64,000 nt of DNA from Paracyclopina nana (taxonomy: Eukaryota > Arthropoda > Copepoda > Cyclopoida > Cyclopettidae), in NCBI GenBank assembly GCA_019096065.1, contig JAGUCH010000006.1:1508001-1572000 (forward strand), written 5' to 3'. The notes under the pieces were generated by a model. That model was not told the origin of the DNA and made no database searches. It saw nothing but the letters and a program-made list of their open reading frames with translations. Shown here one piece after another: positions 53,974-64,000 of the stretch. Position numbers and translations under genes: made by a program. How positions within the stretch are numbered: position 1 is the stretch's first letter; every line of letters starts with the position of its first letter.

Positions 53974-54465
53974 ATGTCCGAACAAGTGTCGGAGAAATCT
54001 ATGGAGCAGTTGATCCATCCTATTCAAACGGGGGCTATGATGATGCTCGTCGTCTATGGCATCGTCACCTTCGTCAACCACAACCTCAATAGCATAGCAC
54101 CAGCTACCAAACGAAGGAACGATGACTTGGCTTCCACGGCGGCTGCAAATGATCTTTCACGCATTTTTGGGGCCGGAGAGTTTGCCTTTCTGAATGAAAA
54201 GGAGGCCAAGAAGACCCTGTTCAACAAAGGATTCAAGAATCTCGTTGAGATGGCCTATTGGTTTGTAAAATTCATCGGGGACTACAATAGCCTGACCAAA
54301 ACGACGAGAGAGGTGCAGAAGAGCAAAAAGACCACAGGCTCGCTGTTTACCCAGACGACTGGAAGCCTAATCAAATTCTCGCGCTACTTTCTCAAGTACT
54401 TGGATAGCTATCAGAAGCTATACAAAGCTGCAGAGGATGCTGGAAAAAATGGATTTTCATATTGA
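53974..54465 (+). CDS. Orphan membrane-anchored or secreted protein, 163 aa
   Basis: Start taken at the ATG 53974, just after a possible acceptor (tattgcag) and a (CAG)n run; the frame is also open to an ATG at 53938. One hydrophobic segment (GAMMMLVVYGIVTFVNH) near the N-terminus is followed by a polar helical domain: DLSRIFGAGEFAFLNEKEAKK, NLVEMAYWFVKFIGDY, then FSRYFLKYLDSYQKLYKAAEDAG. A poly(A) signal follows closely. Family unknown; it is grouped with its neighbours only by position and general character. Confidence 0.6.
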   Translation: MSEQVSEKSMEQLIHPIQTGAMMMLVVYGIVTFVNHNLNSIAPATKRRNDDLASTAAANDLSRIFGAGEFAFLNEKEAKKTLFNKGFKNLVEMAYWFVKFIGDYNSLTKTTREVQKSKKTTGSLFTQTTGSLIKFSRYFLKYLDSYQKLYKAAEDAGKNGFSY

Positions 54466-54476
54466 TAAGTGCGAAA

Positions 54477-54482
54477 AATAAA
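54477..54482 (+). terminator. Likely poly(A) signal of the 163-aa orphan gene
   Basis: AATAAA beginning 12 bp after the stop codon at 54465. Confidence 0.5.
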
Positions 54483-55367
54483 TAACCTCTGCTGAGCCCT
54501 ATCATTAGATTGGTGTATAGCCGGCAATAATTCCTGCCTCTTCTTCATTTAAGTAGCTTGATAAATGAGATTTTTTACACTTAGCCTCCAGCTGTGTTGC
54601 CTGACTAATTTGGTGACCCCGAGTTGCCGAGGGAACGATGAACTCAATCTCTTGAAGAAGAAGTTTCACTTTCTTCACCGTGACCCTCTCCGCCCTTGCT
54701 GCATGAACTCTGGAATTACGAGGAGCTCCTCGCACTATTTGTCGCGCCATATAATAAAGGGGAATTTATTTCTATACAAACAAGGTACAATCAACAAACA
54801 AATAATGGGGAAATGGAGAAATACTCTTTCCGTTGCGGAATACATTAACGAACGAGGGCCTAACTGAACGTTCAAAAGAGCTAGCCCTCGTGAAGAAGTA
54901 AGCAATAACATTTGTATGAAACCTATAATTGAAAGAGAAGCTATACGTGGGACACAAAATTAACAAATTGTATATATGCTACCGCGTGCATGTCATAAGC
55001 ATGTAGCATATAATTTAGCTAGTACAGCATGGCAAGAGAATAATAAAAGAGCAGTTTTCTAAAGGGAGGAGTTCATGCAAAATCTCCACAGTAAGCAAGA
55101 AGAGGTGCATCAATCTTGAATAAAATCTAGAGAAATTGCAAAAAGTCAAGAGAGGGGGGAAACCTCACGGTATTTTTATCAACCGGAAAAAGGTGTTGAT
55201 GTCGTGAGCTGGTGGCGCTATCTTTATCATCACAAATGTTGTGTATGTTGGCATCCAGCCCTCCTGTTAATTTTCCTTTAGTTTGTCTTCAGTTTCTTCA
55301 CGCTAAGTTTGCCAAGGAAAGGAGTGTTAAGAATGGATGGCATGCGCGTAATTTGATCAGTCTTGAG
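54483..55367. other. Unassigned stretch with one minus-strand frame
   Basis: A minus-strand frame at 54505-54750 (81 codons, ending NEEEAGIIAGYTPI) has somewhat protein-like composition but no upstream exon or family match, so I do not call it a gene. The rest is AT-rich and featureless. Confidence 0.35.
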
Positions 55368-58331
55368 CTACTTTTGTTCATCGTCTGTAAGCAAAGTCTT
55401 TGCCACGAGATCGTAGGCCTTGCGTCCAACGCTGACTACCTCGCATTCAAAGGCCTCGCAGTCTTCCATCCGCAGCATTGACCCGCCATTTTCCTCCTTC
55501 AACTTGCTCAAATTCACCGCCATTTCCTCCAGCTGCTTTTGCCCTTCTTCGTCAAGAAGAGGAGCGCTGCAAAAGAAAATGCGACTCATATAATGTAATG
55601 ATTCCTCGAAAATGCAATTGACCCCCTTATGCAATAAGGACAAGGGGAAAAATCGTGCATTCCCTGCTACCACTCTTCATATGAAAAGAAGCACTCAAAT
55701 AGTTTCGAATTCTAATGTGCACGCGCGCGAGCGGCATCGCGCAAAAAACACAGAGTTCATCTCAAGAGGTCGCATGACCCAAAGTTGCGTACAAGCACAC
55801 GTGCTGTTTTCTGCTGATGATGCCAGCAGCAACCAATTATAAAGTGAAAATGCATTCCTGGACCCCAAGTACATGTACTTCACTCGCAATCGGATGACAA
55901 GAAATTTCAGCCAATTTTCGTTGCAGCAATTAATATCAAAAGTAATTTTACCTGCGTTTCACGTAATTCGAGTTGGGATCAATGAAGGGTGTGCTAATGT
56001 AGCAAATGGCTTGCAGCAGGCAATTTCTCATCTTCTGGTCCTGGGCGACTTTGGAAATGCTCTTGGGGACAAATGTTGCCGCATCAGCCACTTCAGTAGC
56101 AAGCCCACCCACCGTGGCAGCTCCTTGAGAGGCCAATTCTCCCAACCTGGAAATTCCATCTGAGGCAACGTCACTTATGGAGTATTTGGAGGCTGCTGAG
56201 CCGATCCGCGACACCCCCCTGGTGTAAGCATGGGCCAGCCCTGTGGCCACAGAGCCCACACGCCTCATCCCACGCTGATAGGTTAATCCCACCTTCTTGA
56301 GCCCATTGATGGTGCCTTTCCGGGCCTTTTCAAGGCCACTCACGTAGGCCTTGGACACTCTGTAGAGGCCTCGCACAGCAGCCGTGCTCAAGCTTGTGCT
56401 CGTGTCGCCGATTCTTTCAATGCTGCCAACTCCAACGCGGCCAACTCTTGACCCAATTCTTCTCAGGCCTTGGGTAGCAGAGCGAGCTATGCCTTTGAGG
56501 CCTCGATTCGTGGCCTGAGCTGCCCTTGCAACATTCGTGGCTCCAGCTTTGACCACGTTCAAGCTGCGCTGCCCAGTTCTTCGCATGGCATTCCGTAGCT
56601 TATTCGTCACTTGCTTGGTGTTTTTCCTGAATGATGACAGGCGAGAACGGACGCCCTGCATAACCTCATTTTCAAACTTGTTGACATTGTGGACATATGT
56701 GAGGGTTGGATCCTCGTACACCCCGCTCCTGTCTATGTTGTTTCCCTCCACTGTGGCCAGTCTCTTGGGTGAAAAGACGGCTAATGCTGCTGCAGTGAGA
56801 ACGCTAGCACCGAGCATGCCAACCAGTCCATCTGAAATAGGTATATATGCAATCAAAAATCATTGGTGCTGCTGCTAGGCGTACGTCAAGCGTCACGAAT
56901 GTGTCACATTTCACATAAAAACTACTGGCAATAAATTTTTTGCGAAGTTCAGGTTGAAGTGTCGCAACTTTCTGCGCTGAAGACCTACTTATGCTCTGCG
57001 TAACTAGGCAATTGCGAAAAGCTTGTCTAGAGCTTAGATTAATGCTACAAAGTCGGTTCAGATGGCGCTAGTTGCATTCTGAAATAACTCTGTTTGTGGG
57101 CTTTTTTCGGAATCAAACGGCCTAATGCGGAATCTGTCATCCGTTAACACACACAATGTGCGAGGTTGAAACGCCGGCCCGCGTTGATGAAATCGCGCAC
57201 CCGCTTTTAGTCGCGCCCAAATTATGACGTCATTTTGATCTGAAGTGCCCTCTGTGTACGAGTGCAGCGCCATCTAGGTATGATTTGGCATTAATCAAAG
57301 CTTGAGGCAAGCTTTTCCCAATTATCCCAAAATTGTTGAACTCAACTACAGCATTTTTTGTATGTGTGCGCGCTGGCAAATTTCCACAGCTAATAATAAT
57401 TGCAAAGTGCTTCAGGGCGAGATGAAGATCGGGCCTGATGCCTGTCATAAATGAGCTTTTATGGGTGGGTACGTTCTGTAATTGCGCATTTTTACCTACC
57501 AAGACGAACAGTACAACAACTTTCGATCGTTTTCACCTTTACGTGAAAATTCTCATTTTACACACTTTTAAAGCTTTAAAAGCATCCGCTTGTGAAATTC
57601 CTCAGATAAACCAAAACCAATTAGGGCTGTTGTAAAAGGGGGATGAGAAGTTTCTGGTTTGGCGATAAAAGCAAAGATACGATGTGCTCAAAGTGGACCA
57701 ATTAAGTTAATTTCTAAACCTAAAAATGCTTTCCGGATTGCTGTTGCTTTTTTATGATGTGGGGAGGTGAGAGGAAAAAAGCCATACAATTAATCATAAT
57801 TTAGCTCTCACGTTTCAGAGTCGACTCTGTCATTATGGGGAGCCTGAATAGGAAAAACCAAATTTCCTCTCTCACAAGTTTTTTTGGGCTCTGGATTTCC
57901 CTGAGGGATAAAAAGAGGCTATTTGCGCAACAAAAGAGTTTAGCCGAGAGGCGGGTATTTTTTGCTCTGTTGAAGTCGCCATACAGCTAACCTGAGGGCA
58001 GATTCAATCTCGCAATAATTTATTTAATTGAAACATGATGTGCCCACTGATCCCTAAAATTCACAGTTTTGCAACCTGAACATTTTTCCTCCTTATCCTA
58101 ATTCGACTATTTCATGGCCGGTAGGTATGTCAAAAGTTGTCAATTAAATTAAGCAGGGTGTAGTAGCATTAAAAAAGAGGTAAAATAGCTCTACTCACTT
58201 GTCAGCGTTTCTTCTTTGACTTGTTTATCTTCAAATTCGGAGCTTGGTACCTGCACTGTTAGCTCTTGTGCAAACGAGAAGACGAGTAGATTAAGCAGGC
58301 AAAAAGAGACATATCCTGCACTTGAGTTCAT
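55368..58331 (-). CDS. Secreted cationic protein of 11-residue amphipathic repeats, unknown family
   Basis: Exons down the minus strand are 58331-58199, 56831-55952 and 55566-55368, for 403 aa, with a 1.37-kb first intron. Exon 1 encodes a signal peptide (SFCLLNLLVFSFA). A second hydrophobic segment (residues about 46-64, GLVGMLGASVLTAAALAVF) opens exon 2. From about residue 122 to 292 the chain repeats with an 11-residue period and the loose consensus xGLxRVGxxAx: RGLKGIARSAT, QGLRRIGSRVG, RGLYRVSKAYV, SGLEKARKGTI, NGLKKVGLTYQ, RGMRRVGSVAT and RGVSRIGSAAS. The repeats are rich in Arg, Lys and Gly. The last exon is acidic (LLDEEGQKQLEEM). Eleven-residue amphipathic repeats occur in apolipoproteins, synuclein, perilipins and LEA proteins; lipid binding or membrane action is inference only. 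Confidence 0.75.
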
Positions 58332-59658
58332 TTTGCTTTCTTCTTTCAACAAAATTTGTATTCACTCACTGATGGTTAGTTCACGACATATCAATGTAAG
58401 AAATTGAGGCTACGATGCGTCAACGCGGTCAACAGCTTTAATCGATTATTCCGCTTTCGAGACCTTACTTGTCGGAAGTTTGTGGAGAAACTGTGAAATA
58501 TGTGCCGAGGGGTCTGTGTAGCTCATATGTGAGTTTGGATCGCTTCATCCTCCTCTTGATACGCAGGGGCGCTTAGAAAAGGCGCGTCAAATAAGGCCTA
58601 CTTTTACTCGAATGGTAACACCACTTTGCCACATGCGTTTAAGCATCGAATGCAAACGTTTTATAGCATCGTGATAAGTGACGAAGAAGCATGTTTTTCG
58701 AGATGCAGAGCTAAAAAGTTCTTGGGATGAAATCATAAAAAGTATACCTAATTTCACGAGCCTCCAAGTTCTCTGTGGTAGTAGTACGTAGCAGTAGTTG
58801 GTGACTTGAACGCGTAGAGGCAGGAAAATTGTGCCAACAATGCGTCTTCGTCGTCCTCAGAATGCCTTTGAGAGTTGAACCAAAGTTCCCACATGAGGAT
58901 GGAATATGTGTCAAATTCCCTTTCAGGCATCTTGGTAGCATGCCAATTCAAATTTTCTCTCCCTGTACTTACTTATGATGGTCGCAATGTCAAATCGAGT
59001 TTGGCGGCAGTCCGATTTAGGTTTTCCTTCATGGCTTAAAAATGTAGGTCAAACTAGCAGTTTTCTTTACTCATTGGGCTATGCTTGGGTGTTCCTTATG
59101 AAATTGGCGCTGTTGCCCACCAACTTTGTATGTTTTTTGCAACTCCTCGCGGTCGCTATTATGACTTTCGACTGAGCATCTCATTAAAATCGTTCCATTC
59201 GCAGATGCTGAGTAAAAAACTGAAAACTGATGCTCGCGAGCCAAAGCCAGAGTTGTGAATAGAATGAGTATGACGCTCTTAACTGAGCCTATGTCAACAA
59301 AGCTTGAGCGAATCCAAAACCTCATATAAAAAATGATAAAATACCTAAGAAAATATAGCTTAAAATTAATAAATGACCACGCTTATTGAACTAAAATTAA
59401 AAAATATTAAAATTGCGGGCATGAGGAATAATATTTAATGACTATAATAGAAATTATGAGCATTCAAAAATTTGTTTTCTTTTTTGAAATTCCCGCCTAA
59501 AAAGCAGAGAGACAACATCAGAGTTATGCATACTTTTGTTGATTACAAATGTACATTTGTTTTCGAAAAGTGCCACTTTTTCAGAAATGTTTGGTTTCAA
59601 AAAACCACATCTAAAACACTGCCATCAACAAATTCACGTGCGTATTGTTGTGAAAAAC
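58332..59658. other. Intergenic, no gene recognised
   Basis: Holds the 5' flank of the 11-mer repeat gene. A minus-strand frame at 58754-58930 (MPEREFDTYSILMWELWF) looks mildly protein-like but has no family match. From about 59340 the DNA becomes very AT-rich. Confidence 0.4.
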
Positions 59659-59772
59659 ATGCCAACTTGTGCTGCAATTCATTGCCTGTCTGGACATTCT
59701 AAGGAGCATAATGCTCAGATGTTCACCATTTTAAGCTTTTCACTTATATTGAACACCATTTTTCATCATTAA
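59659..59772 (+). pseudogene. THAP-like zinc-finger fragment (P-element-type relic or first exon)
   Basis: The frame from the ATG at 59659 starts MPTCAAIHCLSGHSKEHNAQ, close to the opening of THAP domains (MPxxCAAxxC, then a Phe-containing segment). THAP domains are zinc-dependent DNA-binding folds at the start of P-element transposases and of THAP proteins. The frame then leaves the pattern and stops, and I find no following exon with the second Cys-His pair. It is thus a fragment or an unresolved first exon. Nearby repeats fit a transposon-rich patch. Confidence 0.4.
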
Positions 59773-59997
59773 GAATCAAAGATTTTGCCAATTTTTGCAA
59801 GAACTATTTGCAAAATTGCTACTTTAAGGCTTGCATTTTCCCAGTTTATCCATGCCAGTACAACAACTATAGCATTGCAATCATGATTACCAGAAAAGGA
59901 GCTGTCCACATTGAAACTAGTAGTATTATTTGGGAGCCCTGTGCTTATACTTTGAGTAGGCGACCTGAAATTTGGCACGTGCATTCTCCTCCCCATA

Positions 59998-60424
59998 GCG
60001 CATGATCTTTATTAGCGGCATTTTTTGATTTTCCGCCAAATGACAGACTTCCATTTTTCTCCGCTCCCAATTGACGAAATAAGCTGAATTTTTGTGTGTG
60101 ACTCCCATTTTGCCAGGGCTACAACTTTTATTAATGACTTTTTTCCAGATTTGGACTTCCAAGGGTACTTGTTTATGAGCGTTTTTCGTATTTTGGCGAT
60201 ATCTCCAAGAGGCTTCAAGCAAACAAGCTGAATTTTCGCGTGGAGCCCTAATTTTGCATTCCCCACAATTTCTATTTATGACTTTTTTCCAGATTCGAAC
60301 TTCCAAGGGTACTTGTTTATGAGCGTTTTTTTGTTTTTTGAGATATCTCCAAAAGGCTTTAAGCAAATGAGCTGAATTTTCGCGTGCAGCCCTAATTTTG
60401 CATTCCCCACAACTGCTAATTATA
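59998..60424. repeat. Tandem array of three 144-bp units
   Basis: Two units match closely: both start with ttttccagatt at 60141 and 60285 and share acttccaagggtacttg, then tgagcgttttt, agctgaattttcgcg and cctaattttgcattcccc. A third, more diverged unit lies before them (agctgaattttt at 60082, exactly 144 bp before the copy at 60226). Because 144 is a multiple of three, a minus-strand frame stays open across the array (59926-60444), with repeated KNAHKQVPLEV and FWRYL-like peptides. I regard that frame as a by-product. Confidence 0.8.
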
Positions 60425-60507
60425 TTATTTTTGCGCTTAATCACTTTTTTGTTTGGCTGATTATGATCACTTTTAGTATTAATTGTATCTCAAGCAGATG
60501 TCAACTA

Positions 60508-60730
60508 AGGGCCTGTTCACCTGCTTATTATGGCCTTTAATTTGGCAAAATATTGGGGAGAAATTCTGAGAAACTGAGAATTTTTATATTGGTGTAGGAT
60601 GGCTTTTGGTCCCAATATACCGATTCCGAAGTCAAAATCTGAAAAATGATTTTACAAGTACTGGATATTTGCAAAAATCATCATAATATCGCGCATTATT
60701 TTGCTGATAATAATGCAGGTGAACAGGGCC
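60508..60730. mobile_element. 223-bp inverted-repeat element (MITE-like)
   Basis: The left end, GGGCCTGTTCACCTGC at 60508-60523, is the near-perfect reverse complement of the right end, GCAGGTGAACAGGGCC at 60715-60730. The similarity continues inward (TTATTAT against ATAATAA), giving terminal inverted repeats of about 25 bp. The interior is AT-rich and non-coding. Possible 8-bp flanks tcaactaa and tcagtaag agree at only five of eight positions, so target duplication is unproven. This is a non-autonomous DNA transposon by structure; superfamily not assigned. Confidence 0.7.
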
Positions 60731-60877
60731 TCAGTAAGCTTAATTATGAGAGCCCTGTTGGTGCAAGGTCGACTACTTGTGGCTGTGAGCAAGACTTAAG
60801 TATTTGTTATTTCTAAATGCTGCTGTGCTATGAATGACTTTTATTGGTTATATACATTAGTGACAACTTGGGATAAG

Positions 60878-63800
60878 TTATCCTTGATGAGATTTCTTGG
60901 CATACAGAAAGACCTGGGCTTTCCCAATGCTCTTTGTTGTCCTCAATGGCAAATCATCATTGACCTCCAAAAAACTACGACCATTTTTAATGATGGAATA
61001 GTAGTGCCCTGATGACACACTGCCTGTGTGCACAATGGCTGCCACAAGAGTGTAGGTTACATACATCCCACCTCTTATTGCAACTCTCAAATCTCCTCCA
61101 ACTTGAATGATGTCATGAGCTTTCCTTTGAACCTGGTTACCCTCATCCCATGACGACCTTTGAATTGAGACAACAATAATGGGGGTTGCATCTTCCAAAA
61201 ATGTTGCATTAGCAGCAGAGTACATCTTGAGACAAGTTGAACATCGGACATCAGCTGTTCCACTCATGAACCTTTCAAACTCATCTTTGAGGCTGAGAGT
61301 AGGTAAAGGTATGGTGAAGAAGGCACTTTGCACTGGCTCTGTAGGAGGAGACATTGAGCCTGGACAGCATGAGCAGCTTCCTCTACTGTAGACTGTGTAA
61401 GTAGTAGGCTGAGCAATTCTGGCACTCAGGCATCCAGGGTTGCCAACAGATGGGGTCATGGCAGCAAAAAATTCCTCAACAGATTTGTAGCTGCTTAAAA
61501 AGGTTTCATCTAGGCCAAAGTTGTTGACAAATGTTTTCAGTGCTGACAGACCACTGATGATGTAGCTTTCATGCAGATGAGCCCAAAGGTTGATTGCATA
61601 ATCAAATCCTTGTTGAGGCTGAGGCAATGCAGGAGCTTCATCTTGATCCATGAAATCGCTGGTTTGCCTCACAGCCCAGAGGAAGGCGGTCAATCCAGCG
61701 CTAAACCAACAAAGCCTTTTATTGGTGTTCCTCAATTGAAGTAGTTTAAGGCCTAGGCTTGTGTTAGTGGTTTCTGTAAAGCAAATAGTTTCATTTAGTC
61801 TTCCTGTACCAAGCTATCTCATTGATGTTTACCGGGCATGAGACTGTAGCCATATGATGAATCCAATGAGATTAGAGGTGCTACTGTCATTGAGATTGAA
61901 GAAGCATTCATGGAATCTTCAGCTATTAGATGCAGCGACTTCTCTTGGCATTCAGTGCTGTCATGACACACTGATTCATCATCACAGTCCATCCTAGATT
62001 CTTCTTGATCCAAATCTGGATGAGAGATCTCATCCTCTGATGAACTCTCAGGAGGCCCCTTACTGCTGCCAGAGTCACCATCGTCATCACTTTGATTGGA
62101 GTCCAAGTCCTTGTGCCCATCCCCTGAGTCCTTTGGGAAAGCCTAGTAACAAAAGAAAAATTATATTATGACAGAAGGATCTTGAACACAAATGCTTACT
62201 TTGGTAAATGCATAGATGGGCTGCAAATTAGGGGGATTTCTGGTATCAGTTAGGGCCATCCTGACCACTTTTTTGGAGGCATACCATTCTGAACAGGTAA
62301 CTGCGATAGTTTCTGCAATGACATGCCCTCCAGTTGCCATGGGCCTTGAACACACATCTGGCACATCACTTTTGGAGCTGCATCTCCAGCCATACAATGC
62401 CTGGAGCTCATTTTCCAAGTGAAGCAAATTGTTGGGCTCATTTGCAAAGACCAACATAGTGTGCTTGTCAAATTTTCTGAGATAAAGGTAAGGTGAAATT
62501 GGTTGAGCTTAGTCTGCTTTAGCTCCTCTTACCTTGATGCCATACTCCTGTTGGCAGAGGGAAATGTGCAATAGACCAAAAGGACACCTTGGGTTGGCCA
62601 ATTCCCCATGGTGCTCTCATCCCAATCACTGGGGGCTTCAGGCATGTGTCGCACATGAAGAAGGAGGTCCTGAGGAAGCTCTTCAAGTGCATCTTGGTGC
62701 TGGTTAAAGTCCTCAAATGTGCCTTCAATGGACTTTAGCTCAAGTCGCCTTGCCAAGGTTAAATAGTAATTTGCCCTTTCCAATCTGTAAGGGCCCATTG
62801 CTACATAGAAAATTAGAGCATTTAGAAAAGAATGTGGTTTTAAAGCTATTATTAAGTACCTAGTTGCAGAAGGGCTCTTTTGTTGTCTTCAGGCAACTTT
62901 GGGATCTTGATAGGGAAAGCATCTCTGAAGTCCTCAATTTGCTTCAAGGGGAAAGTAGTCCACTCTGTGTTGGACTTGTCAGGGCAAGTTTCAATTTCAA
63001 AACTGAAGTCTAGGCCAATGTCAAACCCATTGATCAAGTTGATCCTCTTGGTGATCAAGTCCACCATCTCAATTTGTTCAGGGTGGTTAAGGTACTTAAG
63101 CTTGAATTTAGGGTGGCCATCATTGTAGCTTGCAACTGAGCATCCATACAATACTTGAAGTTTGGGAATGTTCCCAAACTCTGGGCTCAGCCTATAAAAA
63201 GATGCTGTATAATACACACTAACAGTTGTGAAATCTAATTGTAACTAACCCAAACTTTTTGACAAATGATGATCCAAGGATTCCAATGTATTGGTGGATG
63301 AGCTGGTGGGAGAACATCTTGTCCATCTTTAAGGCAGCATGGCATTGCTCTATGCCATGCCTCAAAAAGCCCACAAAGGCTTTATGATTCTTGATCTTGA
63401 TTTCAGCTCCAAGAATGTCTTTAATTGACTCATATTGAAATTTGCCAGTTGACTCTGTAAAAGTGAAAGTTGAAGACTGAAGAGTATTAGGAGAAATAGC
63501 TTATACCATCAAATTGAATAACTTCCTCAGCATCAGCAGACACTGGGGAAATGAAGACAGCTCCAACAGATTGGCAGTACTCTTTGATGTTCACTAAACA
63601 TAAATTGATTGAATTCAGTCAATCTTAGCCTATTATGTGAATGCCTACATATTTTGTCGGTGACATTCTTGGGATAGTAGTCATAGCCCCGGTCAGCCAC
63701 AACCACCACAAAGTAATTTGAAGTGCCTTTGATCAGAGTTGATACACCACAATGAAGTTGGTCACCAGAATCAGCTCTGGTTTCATCATCTTTCAGGTGA

Positions 63801-64000
63801 AAGCCTGTCAACACTGAATCTCCGTGTGCTGGACTGATGGAGGCTGCAGCAGTTGTGTAAAGGATGATTGTTCCATCAGGAGTTGAAACATTGGTAAGAG
63901 TGATGTAATGGCCTGAAAAGAAGTTTATTCAAGTAAACTAACATAAAGTTAAGTTTTAAGGAAAATGTTACCTGATTTTTTGCTGAAATGTGTTGATTTT
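60878..64000 (-). CDS. Transposase-like region fused to a USP (C19) ubiquitin protease, 5' end outside window
   Basis: Exons down the minus strand: 64000-63972 (partial), 63912-63649, 63593-63507, 63454-63250, 63191-62860, 62800-62533, 62476-62200, 62142-61833 and 61773-60878, about 889 codons. The last exon is a compact cysteine-protease domain. It has a Cys box (NTNKRLCWFSAGLTAFLW), two CxxC-type pairs (CSCCPGS, RCSTCLK) as in USP zinc sites, and a His box (VSSGHYYSIIKNGRSFLEVND). Before it lies an acidic Ser/Asp-rich linker (SNQSDDDGDSGSSKGPPESS). The upstream exons contain VVVVADRGYDYYPKN and FVGFLRHGIEQCHAALK, which resemble the Asp and Glu blocks of DDE transposases. Introns are 40-80 nt. 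It may be a transposon gene, a domesticated one, or an unrelated family. Confidence 0.7.

Noticed and set aside
54505..54750. 81-codon minus-strand frame next to the orphan genes
   Set aside because: Somewhat protein-like but no family match, no signal peptide and no linked exon.
59926..60444. 172-codon minus-strand frame with repeated peptides
   Set aside because: Explained by a tandem repeat whose period is a multiple of three; no start context, domain or splice evidence.

Overview
The window is animal nuclear DNA, most likely from an arthropod and plausibly a crustacean. Genes have many short introns (about 40-120 nt, GT-AG with some apparent GC-AG). The gene set is typical of metazoans, and several proteins have arthropod-type forms: a Mitf bHLH factor with a YYDIVRDVRxNKG loop, an R5/Ptp99A-type receptor phosphatase and a long Ack kinase. 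CECR2 is present. I cannot name the species. Gene models were spliced by eye from reading frame, splice consensus and family knowledge, so exon ends are predictions. In most models the exon lengths sum to a multiple of three.

Layout. 1-8.7 kb: the 3' exons of a Mitf/TFE transcription factor (+), then non-coding DNA. 8.7-22.5 kb: a gene-dense block with ALDH1L 10-formyl-THF dehydrogenase (+), a secreted heme peroxidase (-), a GPATCH3-like protein (-), NEMF/Rqc2 (+) and a type II membrane glycosyltransferase-like protein (-). 22.5-28.7 kb: no gene found. 28.7-32.9 kb: receptor tyrosine phosphatase (+). 35.6-37.9 kb: mitochondrial ribosomal protein mL28 (+) convergent with a synaptophysin-like protein (-). 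38.5-51.4 kb: a second dense block with CECR2-like (-), Ack kinase (+), a small intronless Ski7/HBS1LV3-like gene (-), an acyl-CoA oxidase (+) and a divergent G-protein alpha subunit (+). 51.7-58.3 kb: a cluster of small genes I do not recognise, including a secreted cationic protein built of 11-residue repeats. 59.5-60.7 kb: repeat-rich DNA with a THAP-like fragment, a 144-bp tandem array and a 223-bp inverted-repeat element. 60.9-64 kb: a multi-exon gene (-), running off the window, that ends in a ubiquitin-protease (C19) domain and carries a transposase-like region upstream.

Most genes are unrelated housekeeping or signalling genes that share only proximity. Three divergent pairs (GPATCH3/NEMF, CECR2/Ack, Ski7-like/ACOX) have short shared upstream regions. 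NEMF and the Ski7-like gene both act in handling faulty translation products or mRNAs, but they lie 26 kb apart. The strongest leads are a possible UGA-C stop-codon readthrough in Mitf, a stand-alone Ski7-like gene with an RxxxFxxxL exosome-binding motif, the 11-mer repeat protein with its orphan neighbours, and the transposase-like/USP fusion.
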